Shown piece by piece: positions 14,611 to 26,927 of a DNA stretch of 64,000 nucleotides (its first letter is position 1; each line of letters opens with the position of its first letter). The position numbers and the translations under genes are program-made. Below the pieces are notes generated by a model. That model was not told the DNA's origin, did no database searches, and saw only the letters and a list, made by a program, of their open reading frames with translations. Source of the stretch: Elysia chlorotica (taxonomy: Eukaryota > Mollusca > Gastropoda > Plakobranchidae); contig RQTK01000005.1 in the NCBI GenBank assembly GCA_003991915.1, forward strand, positions 659,125 to 723,124, in the 5' to 3' direction.

Positions 14611-16969
14611 TATAAACCTAATTGTGATTAGATCATTGAATGCTCTAGTTTCTAAAGCATAAAATTAGAAATGGGACAATACATTGTTGTTTCCAAGTGT
14701 TTTCACTTTCCACCACAGCTAGTCGTTAAGACTGGGTACAGTACAATCTTCTCGGGCACAGCTGTCTGTTGTCTTATGTTTTTCCTGAATTTCCTGTCCT
14801 TCCTTTTTTTGCCGTTGGTTGTGAAGACTTCCTGCACCGATGAGGTCACCGCAAAACTATTTTTATCAAAATGAAATCACTAGTGACAAAGGCTGTGCCT
14901 AGGTATATACATGTGTTGCCGTATACGTTGTCTAGGTAGACCAGCAAATAAGTAGACCTATACTAAAAATAGCTTTACTAGTCCATAGCAGTTTTGCGTG
15001 CTGGTCAAGGCGTCAAAAAATAGAATGTCAAGTCAGCTGATTGAAAGAAGTGAATAGATTTTGGCACAAAAGGATAAAAGTGATTTGTTTTTCTCTAATT
15101 TTAAGATCAGATAGGACAGAGTGATATTTAGAGAGTATTTTTCAGCCTACACAATCAGCCTACGTTATGCCTGAAAATCATTCTAACACTAGAAATGCTT
15201 ACAAGAGCACTATAAATATATAAATATATGTGTGCTTTTTTAACTCGCAGAAAACACTAAGGGAGACTGCAGAAAACCCTTTAACCAAAAAGAAACTATT
15301 TTGTCTATCTAAATGTGCAAATACATAATTTGATAATGAAACATCATAATGCACACCTACTCACAATCCCATCTCTCTCGTTATAGGTATAGATGGAAAA
15401 ACCACACCAGCCCCTACGCACACAGATGTAAACACAGGAACATGCTAACCCCAACTGATAAAATGTCTTGCTGCATGTCATCATCACCCTAGTGCAATCA
15501 ATCCTATGGAGACCTGTTATTTTTGTTTTATTTTTGCTTCGTTCTTCTTCTGCAGAAAGCTAACTGACACGTATTTTACCCTTAAATTCAAGTTGACATC
15601 TGTTTTACGATGTTTACTTCTTATATTTTTTAAACAAAAGTACCATATTGTCCACATTGATCTTAGCATCACTCCAAGGTTACAGCTGATCTGGAGCTAG
15701 ACCCTTTAGGCCCTGTTTGGCATTAACGAACCACTCAGCATCGCATAGATCTAATTTAGCACTTACAACAAAAATATAATGTATTCTTTATACCTCATTT
15801 TTTAGACCGTAATGAGCAAGACATTACATTTTTATTAGAGCACTTTAATAGGTAGACACCACAGAATTCTATTAATAGCAATCTGTGGTAGACACCTGTG
15901 TTTGTTATCATTGCTCTTCTCTTTTTGGAGTTACAGATATTTTTCGTAATACCGAAAGCAAAACAAAACAATAGGCCTGTCAAATCGCGGGATTAAAAAT
16001 TTTTTACGGTTGTGATTTCGTGGCAAAAATGTCATAGATTCTATATCTCACGGGTATTTGTTTCACGCTTCATGTAATATTAAGCTTAAAGATCAAGATT
16101 TACATGAGATTCATAGATCTTACAGATTTATTCTAGATCTCTTTATCTCATTTGAATAGGATGGGGTTTACAATTGATTTCAAATGAATCTATAGCCTAC
16201 TCTTTTGGTTATAGATCCAAATACGAGAAAGGTTGAAGAGAGTTGCTCTTGAAGACTTTCGCTAGAATGTAATCTAGACCCACATTAGACGGTATTCATT
16301 TAAAAATGAAACATGTACTAAAAAAACAGTTTTGGGCTATTTTTACTTAAAAAGAGAAAGTAGATTTAGAACTTTGACATCCTATATTACATGTTAAAAA
16401 GTATGTCCAAATCTACATGTTCCTTTTTGTACTTAGATCTAGGCCTAGATCTGATTGTAACACTAAATCTAGATCTTAGCTAGATTTTTCAGATAAAAAA
16501 AACAACGGGTATTTAGATCTAACCCTCATGGTATTTTTTTTGTATATTCATTTCGGAAATTGGGGTGGGGTTGCAGTTTCAGGCTTCAGGATGTTTTTGA
16601 TTATTTCTGTAGTTTTGTTAAAAGAGATTACAGGGCATGAGGGAGGTAGCAATGTCTAACACATCAAGAATCTGTATGGATGCAATATGCCACTGTGCAA
16701 TATATACAATGCACACCTGATGATTCAATATTTCAGGGTCCAGCATTTTTTGGTGATTGACTAGTAGATCTACATTCGTATTAAGGTTGATCATATTTCA
16801 ACTTTAATGTTCAGGTTCCTTTTATTAATCATCTATGTTGATTTATCAGGTATGCATTGCATGATTGTAGTTTACACTATACATATAATTATAAAGAGTA
16901 ACAAATTTGAAATGGTGACTGTATATAAGATCCCCCTTGGGAATCTATGTAGGTTGTAGGTCTATATAT
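14611..16969. other. nothing recognised apart from TCTAGA clusters
   Basis: AT-rich. Open frames at 14671 and 15506 are hydrophobic and low in complexity, with no splice or homology support. Confidence 0.4.
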
Positions 16970-17163
16970 ATATTTTAGACTTGTAAACAATAATTACTTT
17001 CCACCAATATCTTTTAAAAGCAAGTTGCTGTATATCTAGATGCTAGAATGGCGGATGGCCTTACTAAAATTTTCCAACAAATGGTAGTGTCCTTTCCTAT
17101 ATATAGGACTTGCTTTTAAAAGATATTGGTGGAAAGTAATTATTGTTTACAAGTCTAAAATAT
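16970..17163. repeat. perfect inverted repeat, 56-bp arms
   Basis: Arm 16970-17025 is the exact reverse complement of 17108-17163. The 82-base loop (17026-17107) is unrelated. It could form a long hairpin. It may be a foldback or MITE-like insertion; it lies about 680 bp upstream of the SWSAP1-like ATG. Confidence 0.9.
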
Positions 17164-17441
17164 TGGAATGAAAGGTTTCCAGATACTGATAAATTTACCA
17201 AAGGAAAATTTGACAGGTGACAAATTGATCAATGCAAACTTGTAGCAAAAGGAATATATAATTCAAACTTTTTAAATATATGTCTGATTTAGTGGAAATA
17301 TTGAATAATCAGATGTCAATTTGAATAGAGAGCAATGTAAATGTACAGAAAAGTGAAAGAGAATTTGATCAATCTAAACCTCATCAAATTGAGGAATCGA
17401 TCATGGCAGTACATATAATAGTTATTACCTATCTTGTACAT

Positions 17442-17600
17442 ATTTGACCTCCCGACTACGTCCATCCGTATCTGGTTGAAAAGTACATATTTTACTGTAT
17501 CCACCTTAAAATTGGGTGTCGCGTCAATCGCTCAGTACTTGCTGCCATTTTCAGCAATGGCACCAGGTTAGCCCAGCCCTTTACTGGACCCAAGCTCGGG
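17442..17600. repeat. dispersed repeat X, copy 1
   Basis: Starts ATTTGACCTCCC and shares GTTGAAAA-TACAT, TTGGGTG, TGCTGCCATTTTC and TTACTG blocks in order with 32972-33135. It ends about 240 bp before the SWSAP1-like start codon. Confidence 0.65.
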
Positions 17601-17838
17601 TCGGCTCTGTGCTACTGCGATCTTAAATTTTTTTATCATGCGTTGTTCTGTGTCATTTTGCTTTCACATTTTACTGTTATCATGTTTGAGTTAAAATGAT
17701 CATCTAACCCCTTTTTGTACTATCTCTTTTCAGTCAGGAAATAATGTGTTTGGATTGATATGTGGCATCTAGAGATGCTCTTTCAATCGAAAAGTAAAAA
17801 AAAAAAAAGTGATTTCACAAATATTCAGACCTCTCACA

Positions 17839-18002
17839 ATGGCTCTCCTGCAATATATGTTTCCATTGTCGTCCACTTTTTTAAATGAACGTGATCAAGA
17901 CAACTCCAGAAAGTCTTATTTCAAATGGGATTTGACTGCAGGTCTGAAAGAGATTGAAGCCTCAGATTGCAGTAAACTAGTCATCATTGGACCAGACACT
18001 GC
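17839..18002 (+). CDS. SWSAP1: SWSAP1-like exon 1 (start codon)
   Basis: Encodes residues 1-55, starting MALLQYMFPL and ending in the first half of the P-loop (GPDTA). The donor GC|GTATGT splits the Ala codon, leaving phase 2. An in-frame TAG at 17770-17772 closes the frame upstream, and no earlier in-frame ATG follows it. Any 5' UTR exon is not visible. Confidence 0.65.
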
Positions 18003-20254
18003 GTATGTGACTATCATCACTATGTCCTTAGATTTTCTGCAAGACTTTTAAAATAAATCATTTTGAGATCTGGGAAATTGTGCTACGGTTTTAAAAGTCA
18101 ATTATTAAAAAGAACATGCTGCACATATATATATATTAAATATATATACATGAAATTAGATTGAAGACTTGTTCAATGCAAATACTATTGCTCTAATTCT
18201 ATTTATAAATTGTATTGAAATTTACAGAGCCCCAATTCTACACCAAGTCCAATGTTAAGACTAGATATAATCATATATATGCTGGTTTTCCGTTAATTAT
18301 TTTCTTTTTGTTTTACTCTTTATGTTTATAACGCATATAATAAAATGAGATCAGTATAAAATTCCCACAATATCATGTGTTTTTCGGGGGGTGGGGGGGG
18401 AGGGGGGGCATCAAATAAGAATTGATGCTTTTTGCCAATATACCTTTAGACCATATAATATGTGCTTATGATTTATCATTCAATAATAACCCTCATTATT
18501 TTGTGTTACTTTGAAACTTTCCACTACTGAATAGATTGTATTCACCAATCAAAACAGCTATGCCAAAAAAGTATGATTTGAAAACTAAAATAATGCATGG
18601 AACTAAAAACTTGCAAAAAATGTCGGTGTCTTAGCCAATTTATTTTGTACAACGTTTTTAACTTTCGAGGCATTAGGTTCCCACTGGACTATTTTGATTT
18701 TACAGCTAAGGAAGATAGGGGGGGGGGATGTTTATACCAAGTAAATACCGACAACAACTGAAACTTTTCGAAGTCGGCCTTAACTTTTGTAGGCACTCAA
18801 TGACTTCCATTTATCGATCTAAGGACACTTCCGGAAAATTCAACAGTCAGATTATAACACCCAGTCCACTGTAAGACTGATACATGCAGTCAACAATAGA
18901 CCCTTCAAAGTAAAGCAACTTAAATGTTATATACAATCAGAATGTTCATGTAACTTTAAATACGATTGTGTGTGTCACGCATTATTTAAAGGTGCAACAC
19001 GCTTGATATTTCACACATGCATGTAAATCAATTGTTTTTTTTAATATGTAGAAAGGTGTGTAGGTGTGTGTATGTGTAGTATGCAGAGTTTTAGTTTGAG
19101 TAACATGTTTTTACGGCACGTCAGCACAGTGGCGGATATATTGTGCCACTGATGTCCTAATTTGGTTAATACATTACACTAAGTAGCAACGCCGGTGTTT
19201 CCCTTATCTTTCTAGGATGATAGTCCCATAAAAAGTCCATTAAAAGGTTGGTTAAAAGATTCATGTGTTGGATTATCGCAGTTGAATTTTATAATACAGA
19301 TTAATGTCCTTCAGATACCTTAGTAGGCGTTGAGGACTAACAGTAACATAAGTAAATATTATCTTTGGAAGCCAGGTGCGAATTTCTTTACCGGTGAAAA
19401 AGCGGACATGAAACCAGAATGTAACTTATTGATAATTGGCAGCTGTTGGTATGGCACTATGGAGGCTCTTAGCCTCTCAGTAGGAAGACGAGTGTAAGAT
19501 GAGAATGTCCCAGTCGCAGTCGATCGACTACCACCTGGTCTCGTCTTCTAGTTCTAGCCTGAAATACTCCCGGCCAGGGATCTAAATGTGGTTGGACACA
19601 ATGCAGCTTATTGTTGTCAGGTCATTCAATCTTTCCAGTTTTCTCTTACAAACTTGTGTATAACTAGCTTTGCGTCTGATGCATGTATCTGTACCTGAGT
19701 GGGTTCCAATTCGAGCCCTATCTTGGCGAGCTCATCAGCCATTTCAACTCCTTCAATTCCAATATCGTTGGGGATCCAGCAAAAAGTAATTTTCTTACTT
19801 TTTTTTTTTTGTAGTTCATGGATTTTTCTTAAAATGTAAGGAATTTCAGGATTTTTCAGGTTTGCCTCTCCGACCTCTTTCACCAGGGAGAACAAATCAG
19901 AGAGGATTTTTAAAAAATTTCTTTTCTTGAGGTGGAGACAGTGTCGAGTGCCATTCACAGGACAACTGCCTTTCGCAGTTAAAAAAAAAATGACACCGCG
20001 CATGTGGAGGCACGTTGGAACTTTAAAACGCATAAAATACATAATGAAGTCTTCATTATCGGGAAGATTATTCTGACTGATAAAGAGAGGCAGTCGGTGT
20101 TTGATATTTATTGACATCGATAGCGGTTTTAAAGTATTTTTTTCCACTAGTTTGGATTTTTTTTTTATCTATCATGTTAAATGCTTTTTCTCAATAAGCT
20201 GAAAACACTATATTAAAAGAAAGGAAGTAATTAGAGAGAGAGTGAGTTGAGTGT

Positions 20255-20285
<31 letters not shown>

Positions 20286-23200
20286 GGGGGTGTTTAAATT
20301 CACAAAATTACACAATTTGTATCACTCTCAGTGACAAATTTAAATGCTTTTAGAGATGCCAAGATTTCATCTTTAAAAGTATAATCACCATTTGCACATT
20401 CTTTTTTTTTTATGATAGTATAACTGAAAAACATTGCATAGTTATTAGAGTAAAAGTTTTAGTCATAAAATGCATTGCCAGATTTATGGAACAAAACAGT
20501 GAGTAGACTAGTATACGGTACTTTTTCCCCCCTCTCTTTTGGTTAGATTTAGGATATAAGAGCAGTTTAAAAAAAACAACAGATAAAAGGAAATGAATCA
20601 CAATTTGACATTAGCAGAGCTTTAAAAAAAATTAAGAGGATCCAAAACGCTTTAAAAAATTTTTGTGTTTTGACTTAGGGAAAGATTTTTTGTTTCAAAG
20701 AAATTTGCCTGTAATTATAAAGACGTCTTACAGGGTGTGCAGTCTTTTTTAACGTTTGTTTGAACTTAACAGTGACAAGACATCCCTGGTATTTCAAGCT
20801 GCAGTTAGTGCTGCGAGTATTGGACAAAATGTTACCCACATTTGTACACATCCCATCAAGCGACTACCAGCTCCGATTCATGGCATGCCTTTACCAGAGC
20901 CCAGTATTATGAAAAATGTTGATTTCCTGTGAGTATTATGGAGAAGTTTTCTTAGAAAGTTTAATGTCTTAGTTTTTATGCATTGGATGCATTAATAATA
21001 AATAATACATGGACATCACTTTTTAAAATTGATTTCTCTATCTATTGGGTTGGCCTTTCATGTCAATCAATTGTATATCACTTCTTTCTATCCCTTTCTG
21101 ACATTACAACTAGTACGTTTACATTCTGTAAAAACATTTGGACAGATCTTCCTCAACAAAGAATAATTTTGCAGTCAGGGCAAGACAAAGTGTAAAGCCC
21201 TCTGCCAAAGACCTTAATTTTTTGTGAAAGCCGTTGGCAGAGTGGTAGAGCATACTGGTCTCCACCCTGACAAGGCGAATGTGTGCCGAGTAAAAGGTGC
21301 GGGAACCAGTCCACGTCCACGTCATTAGTCTAAAATGTGTCTTTGTCTATTTGTCTTATCTGTCGGTCTCAAGCTAGATTTAGGTTTGTGATTGCTCTTT
21401 TTAATCTTGCTAACATTGTTGATCACATGGTTTTCAACTTTCCATATCATTTTTTTAATTTGTTGTTGATATCTGTGTCTTGTTTAGAAAACAAGTTAAC
21501 TTTGATTTTGCCTTTTCACTGTTGTTGTTGTTGTTGTTGGTGTTGTTGGCTAATAGAAGAGAATAGAACAATTTTTTGAGAAATTTTTGCGAATATCATG
21601 CATAAGCTAACATGAGTACATATATGTACACTTTTTCTCAGATACCTTGAAGAAAGCAGTGAGCTTATCTCCTGGTTTGCCAATGTCCACATTATGTCAG
21701 AGCTGCCTGATCTGATCATTGTAGAAGATGTGCTCACCTATGCATCTCACCTTAATGTATGGATGATTCTTGAATACTTTTATCTCTTTTATTACATATT
21801 TAAATGTAGTAACATATCGTGACTGCATACTTTTTGTGAACGTAAAAACTAACAATTAAAGTGTCTAAGCCTTTGATCTCTATTAAATTCTATTATTGTG
21901 GTGGCCTTATTGAACAAATACAGAAAAAAGTAGCTTCTTGTTTCACTGAGTAACCTGAATAAAAATGTTGGATCCCAAACTTTGGACAAAAAAAAATTTG
22001 TTCCCCTTTTTCTTCAGCGATTGGAGAAAAAAAACTCTGACACAAAAAGTGCATGGACACAGCCATGAGGTTTTGCTTCTTTTGCTTTAGATCAATAGAT
22101 GTATCTAAATGAATTGGTTATCTCCACCACTAACATGAATCTCTTTGTTTTCTACTTTGAGCCTGCAATGATCTACAGTTGTGTATTGTTTTAGACTATT
22201 CTATGGTTTGTGAAACTGAAAGAATACCAGTAACATGAATTACTTATTGCTAAAGTAGGTCGCTAGAATCCAATTTTAAAGAAAATTCATAAGATCAACA
22301 GATGATAAACTATGTATTTTATGCAAAGTTCAAGCTGAAGAGAAAGTTTGTCAGTTTCTAAAACATTAAAATTTAAATGTTCAATTGTCTTATCTATTAA
22401 TAGGCGTGAAAATTTCAATTGATAGTGCAAAAAGTTTAATGGTTTAAGAGAAAAAAATTGGCTGTTCCTATCCTAAAGGGATTAAAATGAATGTACTGTT
22501 ATTATTTTATGTGCAAGAGTATATTAATCTCAAGAAACATCTCTTCTTTTTTGGAAACCATGCAGGACAATCTTCTGGAGAAGAGTTTGGCCAGGCTTTG
22601 TGCAACAATGGTAGATGCTGCAGCATGGATAGCATCCCACAAGTAAGTTTCATTTTCCTGAAAGGATAGAGAATATCTCTGAAACATTAGGCAATACTAT
22701 GTTGTGTATATTATTAAAGGCATCATTTTCTTTTGTTCTTAGTCAATTAATAAATGTACAGGTATACGAAATCTATCGAAATTTGAAATTTTATTTAAAC
22801 ATGAGGGGTATCATAGAAATTTATTAGAGAAGATTGAAGACAAACCCTGTTTTTACTATATATTCATTTTTACAGAATTAGTGTCACCCAGCACTGAAGT
22901 TATTGTTTATGTTTTTAAACAAGATATATTTGAGCCAAATGCTTTATCATAGTTTATTGCACACATTTTGTATTTATTATCATATGAATCCATTTCTAAA
23001 CTATGGTCTGTGTTTTTTTGCCACTTTGGGAGGCAAAATTTGGTGCAGATTTTTTATTGTTGGTACATTTGTGATGAAAATTCACATTGAGCTATTAAAT
23101 TTGTTCTAAAATACTGTTTCAGAACAAAAATATGGGGAAAATAAACAGAAAGAAAAGTAAAGACTCACAATGTATTCTGCAAGTACATGTATTGACAAAA

Positions 23201-24364
23201 ATGGACCTGAAGAAATAAAGTAAAGAAACTGAGTTAAAATTGTAAGAGTCTTAAAATTGATGTTCCTCGCTATTTTTATGGAGATAGTTTAATAATAGTG
23301 TCTTATACTTAGGACACTTTCTAAGAATCAAGAGAACCAAAATAATTCCTTTGTTGTAATGTAAATTCTGTGCCACAATAAGTAAATTTGGAAAGACCCC
23401 AATTTTTAAGCTAAAACAATGTAAGGACTTCTATGTCAGTTGGTCACATTATATTACTTAGTGTGCCGACATAACAATTCCCAGCCAGTCACAGACAATA
23501 TGCAACTGCTACTATTTTCAGTGGCTTTCATTTTTTGAGACACATGGGATGTCAGCCGACGTATAACAGCTTGTTGACCTGGCATTGAGACACTGAGGCA
23601 AAATTTGATCTGTGTTGGGCGCCCGCCATTTTTTCCGGCATTCGATTTAAAATTTTAAACACATATTTCTCTGGAATGCATCTATAAATATGGACCCACG
23701 TAGTCTATTTAGTCTCAGATAGTAATAAAAGAAGGTCACATTAAAAATGATTTATGAAATAAGTTTGGTTTTTGAAATATTTGAAACTTAGCCATGCCTG
23801 TAACCACTAGGCATGCTTTGACCCAGGTAGCTGATCAAGTCAGACTCTAAATTGTTATGTACATGTGAAGAGTGTTCCACCGCCGCCATCGACCTTATTC
23901 CTGGTATAATATGCTTCAGTCGACAACTGTATTTGCCTGGGTGTGCATACCATGACCCAATACATGTATTTTCTCATCTGTGAATGACGACTCACTATTG
24001 GCCGTCGCTAGCTTGGTGTGCACTGGGCCATATACTGACACTAATCTAACCAGTAGGGAAGAAGGCAGATGTGTCCTGTGTGGAAACAGGGTGAGATCAA
24101 TTTGTTGCTGAACGCCACTCCCTTTTGACTGTCTTTACAATTTTCTTTCTATTTAGGTAATACATGTGACGTGTATTTATTCATCCGCTCCCTAAAGTCA
24201 ACCAATGTCTCGGTCCTTAAGTGCTAATGTTATCCAGTCTGTTGATTTTCTTCACCATTTCAGTGGGTCTGGTCAATGTTGCATGATCCTGACTGCCCCA
24301 AGCCGAGCAATGGCCTTGTCTCATGTGATGTCCCAGTTTTCCTTCAAAGTTGCGGAGTACCTTG
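17839..24364 (+). CDS. SWSAP1: SWSAP1-like ATPase, five exons, 3' end unresolved
   Basis: Join 17839-18002, 20773-20928, 21642-21756, 22566-22642, 24264-24364: 613 nt, about 204 residues, all GT-AG with agreeing phases (2,2,0,2,1). In other animals SWSAP1 pairs with the SWIM-domain protein SWS1/ZSWIM7 and promotes RAD51-dependent recombination in the nucleus. The product has the expected order: a hydrophobic strand into a P-loop (LVIIGPDTADKT, residues 47-58), a helix (SLVFQAAVSAAS), a proline-rich stretch, and a Walker B-like strand PDLIIVEDV (129-137). A third strand CCMILTAPSR follows. Human SWSAP1 is about 229 residues, so roughly 20-40 C-terminal residues are missing. The second P-loop glycine is Asp. 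The start is the first ATG after an in-frame TAG at 17770. The family call rests on remembered alignment; a divergent RAD51 paralogue is the alternative. Confidence 0.7.
18003..18727. other. SWSAP1-like intron 1, left part
   Basis: AT-rich intron sequence with G-runs near 18385-18410 and 18717. It leads directly into the LINE at 18728. Confidence 0.5.
18728..20253 (-). mobile_element. non-LTR retrotransposon fragment with RNase H, copy 2
   Basis: Lies in intron 1 of the SWSAP1-like gene, antisense to it. The minus-strand frame 20147-19626 (173 codons, uninterrupted) includes ILSDLFSLVKEVGEA, then KKITFCWIPNDIGIEG and EMADELAKIGLELEPT. This matches the end of an RNase H domain, where WIPSHVGI-GNE-AD is usual. 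The catalytic-region His of the SHVG motif reads Asp-Ile here. Polymerase and endonuclease are absent, so it is a 5'-truncated dead copy. Confidence 0.8.
20254..20290. repeat. (GA)n followed by poly-G
   Basis: At the truncated 5' side of LINE copy 2, equivalent to 10877-10923. Confidence 0.95.
20773..20928 (+). CDS. SWSAP1: SWSAP1-like exon 2
   Basis: Completes the P-loop with DKTSLVF and continues through QAAVSAASIG to MKNVDFL (residues 55-107). Acceptor AACAG, donor CT|GTGAGT. This exon aligns best by memory with vertebrate SWSAP1, where KTALLF follows the P-loop. Confidence 0.72.
21225..21330 (+). repeat. tRNA-like SINE head in SWSAP1-like intron 2
   Basis: GTTGGCAGAGTGGTAGAGCAT resembles a tRNA A-box region. 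The rest does not fold as a tRNA, so it is a likely SINE relic. Confidence 0.4.
21642..21756 (+). CDS. SWSAP1: SWSAP1-like exon 3, Walker B
   Basis: Encodes YLEESSELISWFANVH followed by the Walker B-like strand PDLIIVEDV (residues 107-145). The acceptor TTTTTCTCAG has a good pyrimidine tract. The donor AAT|GTATGG leaves phase 0. Confidence 0.7.
22566..22642 (+). CDS. SWSAP1: SWSAP1-like exon 4
   Basis: Encodes an amphipathic helix, DNLLEKSLARLCATMVDAAA (residues 146-171). It sits where the family has a helix rich in Ala and Leu after Walker B. Acceptor CATGCAG, donor AA|GTAAGT. Confidence 0.68.
22643..24263. other. SWSAP1-like intron 4
   Basis: 1.6 kb AT-rich intron. The 23780-24130 part is less AT-rich and looks like a diverged insertion, but I cannot name it. 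Confidence 0.5.
24264..24364 (+). CDS. SWSAP1: SWSAP1-like exon 5 (last one found)
   Basis: Encodes a GQCCMILTAPSRAMALSHVM strand-helix unit and ends VAEYL with phase 1 at CTTG|GTAAAA. Reading through the donor adds only 15 codons before a stop, so a further exon is expected. A weak candidate is 32457-32509, phase-compatible and ending in TGA, 8 kb downstream. I do not trust it without transcript data. Confidence 0.62.
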
Positions 24365-24479
24365 GTAAAAACAATTATTTCCATCTTTCACTCTCTCACT
24401 TTTTTTAAATTTAAGGATAACATGGTAAAAGGATTTTCACCTTCTATCCTCTCACGTTTTAGCATCAAGTAAAATATTA

Positions 24480-24680
24480 TACAGTCAAACCTGCTCAATC
24501 GACCACCTGTCTAAGACGACCACCTGGTCAAGCGACCAGCTATCCACCACCCCCTTGATTTTATACTATATAAATACACCCCATAAAACGACCACCTCTC
24601 CAACGCGACCGCGACCACCTATTTTCTCTACCAAAATGGTCTTTAACCTGTTAAAGCGACCACCCCATAACATCATTTAC
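24480..24680 (+). mobile_element. pogo/mariner-like transposon terminus
   Basis: A TA dinucleotide is followed by CAGTCAAACCTGCTCAATCG and several CGACCACCT repeats. TA plus CAGT-AACCT is the usual start of pogo/Tigger-like elements. No matching opposite terminus was found downstream, so this is a fragment. Confidence 0.55.
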
Positions 24681-25599
24681 CAGTCTTGACCATGAAAGGT
24701 GCGGCAAGCAAAAGATTACTTAACATTCAGTATGTTTGTTTGACATGCTTCACTGACCACTACGAGCCAGTGCGTCGATGTTACTAGGAAGATTGCGTGT
24801 CTAGACAGGTGTCAGACAAGAAGGTCTCGGTGAACGGTGGATTGTAACTTCAAAAGACCATGAGTGGAGGTTTTCACAACTTTGCATAAAACAAGGAATC
24901 AACCTGATATCTGCTAAATTTAAGCGTAACAAAGACAGTTTGATGATGACAGAAGCAACAGCATCACAAGTTGAGAAGAAAAACTCACTGCAAACTTGAA
25001 GTTTTATTGTAAGAGATGTTTAAAAAAGTGCTTTTGAGGCTGATGGACTGGATGGATGCCGGAGACAATCCAATCAACCATTTTAGAGGAAGACTACTTG
25101 TGAAATGATCAAAGTCTTTTTGTTGAACTTGAAGATCTGGATCAAGTATTTGGCAGAGGATCAAAGAATCTTGTATGGAGATGTGGGACACCAGCTGCTG
25201 AAATTCGAATTTTTGACCCTTTGCTCCCCATTCCAAAGCAATGCCAACTGAGCTATAGAGATCCTCCATCACATTATGTGTGTACCATTAATTATGGGTT
25301 GTTTTTTTTGTTTTTTGTTTTTTTTTTTTTGTTCTTCTGCTTTATTTTGTGTGATTCCGTCATTTCCGGATGTCGTATTTGTTTATGGGAAAAGACTTCA
25401 GTTGGATTTATTTTGTGTGATTCAAAGTGCAACTGCATATACGTCGTTAGATCTAGTTCTAAACTAGGGCAGTAGGAGGAATATCTAGTTCTAAGGACTT
25501 TGTGTAGATCTAGACTAGTAAAGTTTGATCCGTGGTGGAATTTTTTTATCGTTTTTGGTTCACAGAACATTAAAGAAATTAATGAAGTAGGAAGAATTA

Positions 25600-25800
25600 A
25601 ATTGCCATTGGTTATACGAGAAAGACGCAAATGGCGATTTATTATTTGATTACTACTGTAAGTTAAAAGAAGCTGGTGTGGCTTACTGCATCACATGTAA
25701 AACTAGAGTCAACAATGGTTCCATTGGAAAATAGGCCCTGCATAACCGTGGTAAAAAGAAAGGTCACATCAGTGCCCGTAAAGCCTTGAAAATCAGCGAG
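25600..25800 (+). mobile_element. zinc-finger-like relic of a transposon gene
   Basis: Encodes FDYYCKLKEAGVAYCITCKT, then ALHNRGKKKGHISARKAL after an in-frame TAG. The C-x2-C ... H-x7-H spacing and the AL.NH..KK.H pattern resemble the N-terminal finger found with many animal DNA transposons. It is disabled by the stop. It could belong with the terminus at 24480, but that is not shown. Confidence 0.45.
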
Positions 25801-25973
25801 TCCTTGCCAACCACCCTCATTTTGCTCCAGCTTAGCTATTCAATAACGAATAGGTATAAATACTCTCAATATAATTACAAATAGACTTAGGCTAATTTAA
25901 TTTTAAAAGTACATTGTTTTGATTTTGCTTTAATATACTACTGACATTTATAATTTGGGGGTTGTTTTGAGAT

Positions 25974-26063
25974 TCGTAATTTGGTACGTTGCTGACTGCT
26001 GTACCTGCACGCGAAATTCGTAATTTGGTACGCTGCTGACTGCTGTACCTGCACGCGAAAAAG
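25974..26063. repeat. tandem repeat, two 44-bp copies
   Basis: The unit runs from TTCGTAATTTGGTACG to ACCTGCACGCGA. The two copies differ by about two bases. Confidence 0.9.
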
Positions 26064-26081
26064 TTTTGTTTAAAAAAATGA

Positions 26082-26486
26082 TCCAGTTGGATTCACGGTT
26101 CTTTGAATTTTGTAAGTGAAATAGATGTTAACAAAATTGTTATGCCCAGGGAGGATATTGGCATGTCATTGTTGTATTATTCAAAAATGTGGAAGGGAAT
26201 TTTACAGCAACATTGTACAGTGGTGCATACCTACAAAGGCACACGCTACAGCGGGACATTTTTAAAATTGCCATTTTTTCTTCTATATATCAAAAATAAC
26301 GTTCAATTAACCTGTACAGCAATGTTTTGGACCAGTCTCCCACACAACAGTCTAGATCCAAGGCTACGTCTAGATAAAGGATGCGAATGTGTAATGTGTG
26401 ATACAGTGTGTAAATGTAATAATACAATAGGGGAAGGAGTGTTCAACAGACATGCAGTCAAAGATAAACAGCTCAGTAATGAATGA
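26082..26486 (+). other. open frame of unknown nature
   Basis: 135 uninterrupted codons with a Cys-rich CECVMCDTVCKCN segment. It shows no family I recognise and no coherent splice partner, and it is flanked by repeats. It could be part of an unknown mobile element or chance. Confidence 0.2.
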
Positions 26487-26927
26487 GGTAGAAATAGGGA
26501 GACTTGGAGACGGAGAGTTTTTTCGGTTAAGCTAATCAGCAGAGAAATGGCTATATTGTGGAGAAAGAGAGAGCGAGATTATGGGTGTGATTACAGGTGT
26601 TATGTTACAGTGTTAGGTCTAGGTGGTCTCAGGTCTTGAGCAATCGTACACAAAGAAAAGGCCCTGAGAGTGAGAAACAGAAACAAACTACCTGGAAAAC
26701 CAATGAACTAATGACAGCATATTTCAAGGGTTATGGGTGACGTTAATTTTATGGTAAAAAAGGGAGATAATAAGTGTAATTTTCGTAGTGTTTCCTTGGC
26801 GGGATGTTTTTTCTGGAACCAAATGACCTGCTGTAGTTATGTTTTTCCGTACCGGGTACTTCTACATAATCCTGACAATCAAAATATAATTCAATTGTTT
26901 CAGTTCTCGTGATACAAAAATTTTCTA

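Noticed and set aside
14671..14874. 67-codon hydrophobic frame
   Set aside because: Short and dominated by T-rich codons, with no splice partners or recognised homologue.
19626..20147. 173-codon minus-strand frame as a host gene
   Set aside because: It is the RNase H end of a 5'-truncated LINE whose other copy (9043-10875) is frameshifted.
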